A DNA stretch of 64,000 nucleotides from Spodoptera frugiperda (Eukaryota > Arthropoda > Insecta > Lepidoptera > Noctuidae): contig NC_064217.1 of the NCBI RefSeq assembly GCF_023101765.2, positions 6,979,788-7,043,787 on the forward strand. Reading direction: 5' to 3'. Below the pieces are notes generated by a model. That model was not told the origin of the DNA and made no database searches. It saw only the letters and a program-made list of their open reading frames with translations. The position numbers were made by a program, and so were the translations under genes. Shown piece by piece: positions 59,000 through 64,000 of the stretch. Position 1 is the stretch's first letter. Each line of letters begins with the position of its first letter.

Positions 59000-61985
59000 T
59001 CCAAAATGTGCGTTATTATTTTATTCTATAGTTTATTTGGCAGCCAGTTGCTGCTGTCATTTGCCTAAAAGCTCTCTGATATATGATAGCATTTAGCGCA
59101 TTTTTTCTTTTCATAACTACGTATTCGCTTTGCATTGCAGATTTTTTACGAGGTGATACGAATCTAAATTGCATTCAATTACAGATATTTACGAAGTTGT
59201 AAACAAAGAAATACAAACCGTTTACAATAGAAGGCAAAAGGACGAATTAAAGTAAAAATCATCCATATATTCAGGTGCAATGGCCAACTTGTAGACGTAA
59301 ATGAGAATAGTTGGTTCAGACAATGGATTCATAAATCGCGTGATCCTATCTACTTGTAAAACTGCTAAAATAGAACGCGAGGCGACGTTCATTATGCGTA
59401 TTTAGTTCCTTTGTAATGAATGTTCTACCAAAAGGGGAGGATATGAATATTACAATAAACTATATCTAGTTACCCATTTCAAGTTGTTAGCTACGACTGT
59501 AGATAAGCTGTCGGTTAAACATTCGTTTAGTTTTTGTTCATTGTCTAGATTTTTGAATGGGATTTTACGTAGTCTTTAGGATTTAGTTCAGTTTTGCGTT
59601 TATGAGGTAATGTTACATTGCTTTTGACAATTTTGAAATTCTTCTCTTTATCTTGATGATTCTACTTTAAGGCTTTTTACTAATATATGGTAACTATATT
59701 TTACACAAAACAAGTACCCTGGAGGTAAATTAGACATTATTATCTAGATTTACATCTAACAATTTATATGTAGAAAATTCGGAAAATTTATTATACTTAA
59801 TACATTATGTAGAAGCAGAGATTAAGTAAGCTATGATTTCCTTTGTCTGTTATTAGTTAGCGTATCTTTCGCATATATTGTCTTTGTTTAGAGAACCCCT
59901 GTAGCTGTATATTTGGGTACGTGTTAGCCCCCGTAGGATTCTTTGGTATCATCTGTTGTTCGGTGTCTCCCCTGCGGCGATGACCTTTCTTCTGCGATAT
60001 ATTTATCCTCCACAATACACATCCCTAATAGACTGAAACGTTTTTCTCTCGAATTGGGAATTAGAGACAAAAGGTCACATTGTAATATTGATATTTTAGT
60101 GACTTGTTAGATCCTCTAGTATCTTGGGTTGGATATGGGTATGGTTTAAAAATATCTCTTCACAAAAGAATAACGCACTGAATTATTAAACGGATTGTGG
60201 CAGTTTTAGTGCGCCGCAGATGGTTCGATTTATTTGTTTTTCTCTCTATTTTATTACTTCTGCACATTTATGATAAGTAACTGTATTGTAATAGTAGCTC
60301 AAAATATTCACAGTAAGCAGCATTGGGTGCTTTTTTCGAGCACTTATTCAATCAACCCTCACAATTGCATGCCTCAGAAAGTATGTAGAGTAATCGGTCT
60401 TCCGCTTGATCTGTCTTCTGTCATGTCACCTGGAAATCCAATCGGATTGAAATAGTGAATAGGGAGAGGACATACCTGTTCCTACACTATAATATCTCAT
60501 GCGTAGTTAGCTAGTCACACAGAGATTGGTCACCCTAATTGAATTTAAATCGGTCTGAAAACATTATTGTCCTTAATCTTTAGTCATTCCTTATTAAATT
60601 GTTCCAGATTGATCTTTAAGCCACTTGTTCAAGTACAAACATAAATAGTCTCAGATGACTAGGAATGCGTAATCATTCCATTAAAAGGCGCGCTTCTAAG
60701 GATTTGTTGGTACCCTTTATCCTACGGGAATCCAAAGGAAAAAAAGGTCGAGTCATTTGTCTTTACTTGTAGGATTTATGTTGGGATCACTAACATAGAG
60801 CAGTCACCGGAGACTCCTCTCGGAATGAATTGTCGATTATAATCGGCCTGTAAGGACATATCACGTAACTGATATGTTTGTTGGGGTAGGCTGCGTGACT
60901 GGATCTCTTTGCAATAATATTGTTTAGAACTTGATAGTGTTTTGTTGACAACCCTATCGGTGAAGTGGTTTCTAGGAATTGCTGAGCATTAGAACGGTGT
61001 TAGTTGACAGTGGCGTCATGATGAGTCTGGAGATGCTTATCGATTCAGAATTAGCGGAATATAAACAAGATTTAAGCCCTGTTATATATTTAGGACTAGT
61101 GACAGTAATAATTCCCTACCTGACGAGAAATAGGTGTCCCAATTATCTTTGCTTAACATAATAGAAGCAACGTCAAAATGCCACGTTATTATATCAATGA
61201 AAGTTATCGCACATTATTAAAAAATACTATTGAATTCAAATATATAAGTTACCTTACGATACGGCAATATCTAACTAAAAATAACGATGCTGCACACCCT
61301 TAGATACGAATATAATCAATACGATCCTTCTAACAAGAGTGGTAGAACCAAAACAATTCAACACATTACTTCCTTTTCTATCAACTTACTTATACATCTA
61401 AGCTTCAAGATTAGCATTGAAACGTATAATTGTATAAATAATATTATGTACGTATGATTGCGGTACACAGACGCACTTAGTCGGGTGTCAGTCACCATGA
61501 TGAATGTCTGACACTTGAAGTATGTAGTTGTTGTGCCAGATACTGAATGGACAGGTATATCCATTGCCGGTTCAGATATCTACACGTGCTTAGAATACAT
61601 GGATGAGGCTCCCTTTTACTTGGTGTACCGATGTTATGGAAAAAGTTGTTGCAATCTATCGTGCCGACATTTTAATCTTCGTTTCTTAAGAAAATGTCGC
61701 GGAATTTATAAATAAATGCAAGGACACACATTGTTATTTATTTTTCTGGAATTTTGAATAAGAAAATGTTTATGGTTTGGTTACCTTGACGGAGTTAGTT
61801 GCATACTGATCGCTTTTACTTTTCTGATTGATCGAAGAAATTTGGGGACTGACCATATTTTGGTGAATGAATTTACTCCATGTAAGCTAAATTTAGTTTA
61901 AACTTGGTAGCGATCCCAATATATGTAGTTGAGAAAATGCTAGTTTTGATTACATGACTTAAAGTAATTGTCAAAAATTTTAGAG
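59000..61985. other. Gene-free stretch, nothing recognised
   Basis: AT-rich, with short frames only (up to 73 codons) and no recognisable motif or repeat family. Confidence 0.4.
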
Positions 61986-62195
61986 TTTTTTTTTTTTTTA
62001 CATTGCCCCACATTAGGATTTTTTCCTGTGTCGTGGGTGCGTTTACAAACATACAATTTCACATGCACATGACACCCAGACCCGAAACAACAATTTGTGG
62101 ATCACACAAAGAGTTGCTCCGTGCGGGAATCGGACCCGCTACCCGTTGCACGGCAGCCAGTTGCCCAGCCACCGCGCCAACCGTGCAGTCAAAAT
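61986..62195 (-). mobile_element. tRNA-derived SINE (family A), best copy
   Basis: Read on -, the head GGTTGGCGCGGTGGCTGGGC (A box) and GCGGGTCCGATTCCCGC (B box) are followed by ACTCTTTGTGTGATCCACAA, TTCGGGTCTGGGTGTCATG, AAACGCACCCACGACACAGG and AATGTGGGGCAATG, ending in an A tail (T run at 61987-62000). Preserved polymerase III boxes and the long A tail indicate a relatively young insertion. Confidence 0.9.
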
Positions 62196-62584
62196 TGTTT
62201 ATTAGAGTTTGAAAACCTAATAATAAAAGCTTAGCTAAACAACAAACACAATACAACTCGGACACAGTTATTCAACATTAATTTAGCTACAACTACAACA
62301 AGCGTTTCCAATTTATGCATTCCTGGCATTGCATCATACTTTAGGTATTCGAGATGGTCAGTTTTAGTTACGTATAACCTAAAGCTATGTATCATCTTGC
62401 GGGTTCGTATATGCCTGTATCGTTGAGAGCCATTGGTCCGGCAGTGTGCACACTGCTCACTGACAACTCATGCGTTCGATTCAGCGCCTCATTACAGCGC
62501 ACGTGAGCACCAAGCCGCAGGCGCATTATCAAATGGATTTCAATAAAGTATTGTTAATTATTCACCGAAGGGCATATCCAGATT

Positions 62585-63109
62585 ATGATTCGAGTAGAAC
62601 TTGTTGTCTCATTATTTCTTGCCTTTATGATGTGCTTGTGTTTCTCTGCACCCAAATTAGCTTTGAAATATTGCAGCTCATCTTGCAAACTGGGTTGTTT
62701 GTTTGTTTTTTACATCCACTTCATGCTTATACAAATATTATGTAGTTATAGCATGACGAGATTCCTCTTGCGAACTTTTGTAGAAACAGAACCCCGCACC
62801 GTAACAATTATACATAGTTTATTTATTTTATTTCACCTATTAACCACAATCAATTACAAATTACAGCACATAAAAATTACTAAGGGCGTGAACGCACAAC
62901 ACTACTCACTGGGCAATGCGTCTTTGCGTCACCTCATTACATTACACGTCGCGATTTACGTTGTCGTTGCACGCACGTTATCGCGTGTTAGCTCCGGATC
63001 GTGTGTCCGCGGCTTTATTCCCTTTCATATTTCTTTTAGCGGGTACACGCTGTTCAGATATGAATCTAATATAGAAATGCAGGCTCCCGATAGCGTGGGC
63101 AGCCGTTGA
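62585..63109 (+). other. 174-codon ORF of unknown status
   Basis: This is the longest uninterrupted frame in the window outside the DIRS gag. It starts MIRVELVVSLFLAFMMC, which resembles a signal peptide, and is rich in Cys in the first 60 residues. No conserved family is recognised, codon choice looks unremarkable and no splice sites or polyadenylation signal frame it convincingly. It may be chance in a locally GC-richer block. Confidence 0.15.
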
Positions 63110-64000
63110 TTGATGCTTCATCAACATTCTATTTGGTACTGCTAGTCATAAACTTGACAGCTGTTGAAACGGCAAATGAAATTCTGTTATCCGTTTATCT
63201 TTACACAAGGATGTATATTGTATATGTAGAAGAAACTGTACATTTATAGGACGACATCTGTCAGTTATTATACCTTGTCATAGAAGAGTCATCATCGTTA
63301 TATCAATCAGTGACTTTATCATTTCCATTGCAACAAACTAGTCGATAGATAATGTTCCCATTTTAGTTTAGCTAGAAATACATTTCTGTATTCTTGTGAG
63401 CCATTTATATAACGAGAATCATTTTCATATTTTCTCAAAGGAAACTGTATCTTCAGTTTGCATGACAGTAGGTATCTATATTTATTCAAAGACGTTCCTG
63501 ACGATGAGAGTATTCTACAACGTAACTATTCAGTAACCTTAGTATGAGTTTGCTTTACGTTCAAGTAATCAAAAGTAATCGAAACTAGAGCGCGTTCGGT
63601 GCTGATTGGCCGGCTCAAATAAACCAACTCTAGTTTGCAAGTAGGAGGCAATTACGAAAATAGAGCATATAAGGTGGAGATTAATCTGTGTATCACAAAT
63701 GGTACGACATACTTAGACTAGTCCGCACAATTCTATCAATATCGGTCCAGACGTTTAAGATGAGTTCAGTGACACCCAACACACAGACATACAAAAAAAG
63801 AAAGGAATTTACTTCACACATTAGACCCCTCATTTCTATAAGCACCCTTTGTCTTTCTCATATTCCAAAGCGCGTGAGGTTTTGCGAGCAATAGGGAGAT
63901 AGAAGTACCTATATAGTCGAAAGAACATTAATTCCACCCAAGCGACTTTCGCTCGGCAAATATTATGAGTGGCCTGTAACAACACTCGCACATGAATTGT
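63110..64000. other. Window end, nothing recognised
   Basis: AT-rich sequence with no gene or repeat family recognised. Confidence 0.4.

Noticed and set aside
61986..62195. Possible tRNA gene (good A and B boxes)
   Set aside because: The head is followed by a conserved non-tRNA body and A tail shared with five other copies, so it is a SINE.

Overview
The window is AT-rich animal nuclear DNA. It carries short spliced genes (GT-AG introns), tRNA-derived SINEs, R1-like and RTE-like LINE debris, TTAA-bounded miniature elements and a DIRS retrotransposon. The repeat repertoire is what I would expect of a moth (Lepidoptera, perhaps a noctuid). That assignment comes from pattern recognition, not from a search.

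Layout. (1) Positions 1-20.6 kb hold a cluster of cytochrome b561 family genes of the small six-helix CYB561D2-like type. Three complete three-exon genes can be assembled with matching intron phases and all four haem-ligand histidines: one on + (3904-5343) and two on - (8281-10309 and 16928-20604). An isolated, well-preserved first exon of the same family lies at 1521-1787 (+), and a weaker first-exon-like ORF lies inside an intron of the last gene. LINE debris, SINEs and MITEs fill the gaps. (2) Positions 20.6-42.3 kb have no gene I can support; they hold scattered SINEs and RTE-like tails in otherwise apparently single-copy DNA. (3) Positions 42345-47511 are a structurally complete but coding-degenerate DIRS-type tyrosine-recombinase retrotransposon on the - strand. 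It has inverted terminal repeats, an internal complementary region (ICR) matching both termini exactly, gag, a broken reverse transcriptase and a broken tyrosine recombinase. Its gag appears to contain a spliceosomal intron filled with a 61-bp tandem repeat. (4) Positions 47.5-64 kb are again gene-poor, with a roughly 1-kb TIR element hosting another repeat, a TTAA MITE, a SINE and a GC-richer block with two CRE palindromes.

How parts relate. The b561 genes are paralogues from local duplication: they share a phase-0 and a phase-1 intron, and exon 2 is 193, 193 and 190 bp. By family knowledge they should encode membrane di-haem electron-transfer proteins using ascorbate. The orphan first exon ends in phase 0, so it could be an alternative 5' exon for the 3904-5343 gene or the remnant of a fourth gene. 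The DIRS copy keeps all its cis-acting ends but has lost its enzymes, so it could move only with help from a relative.
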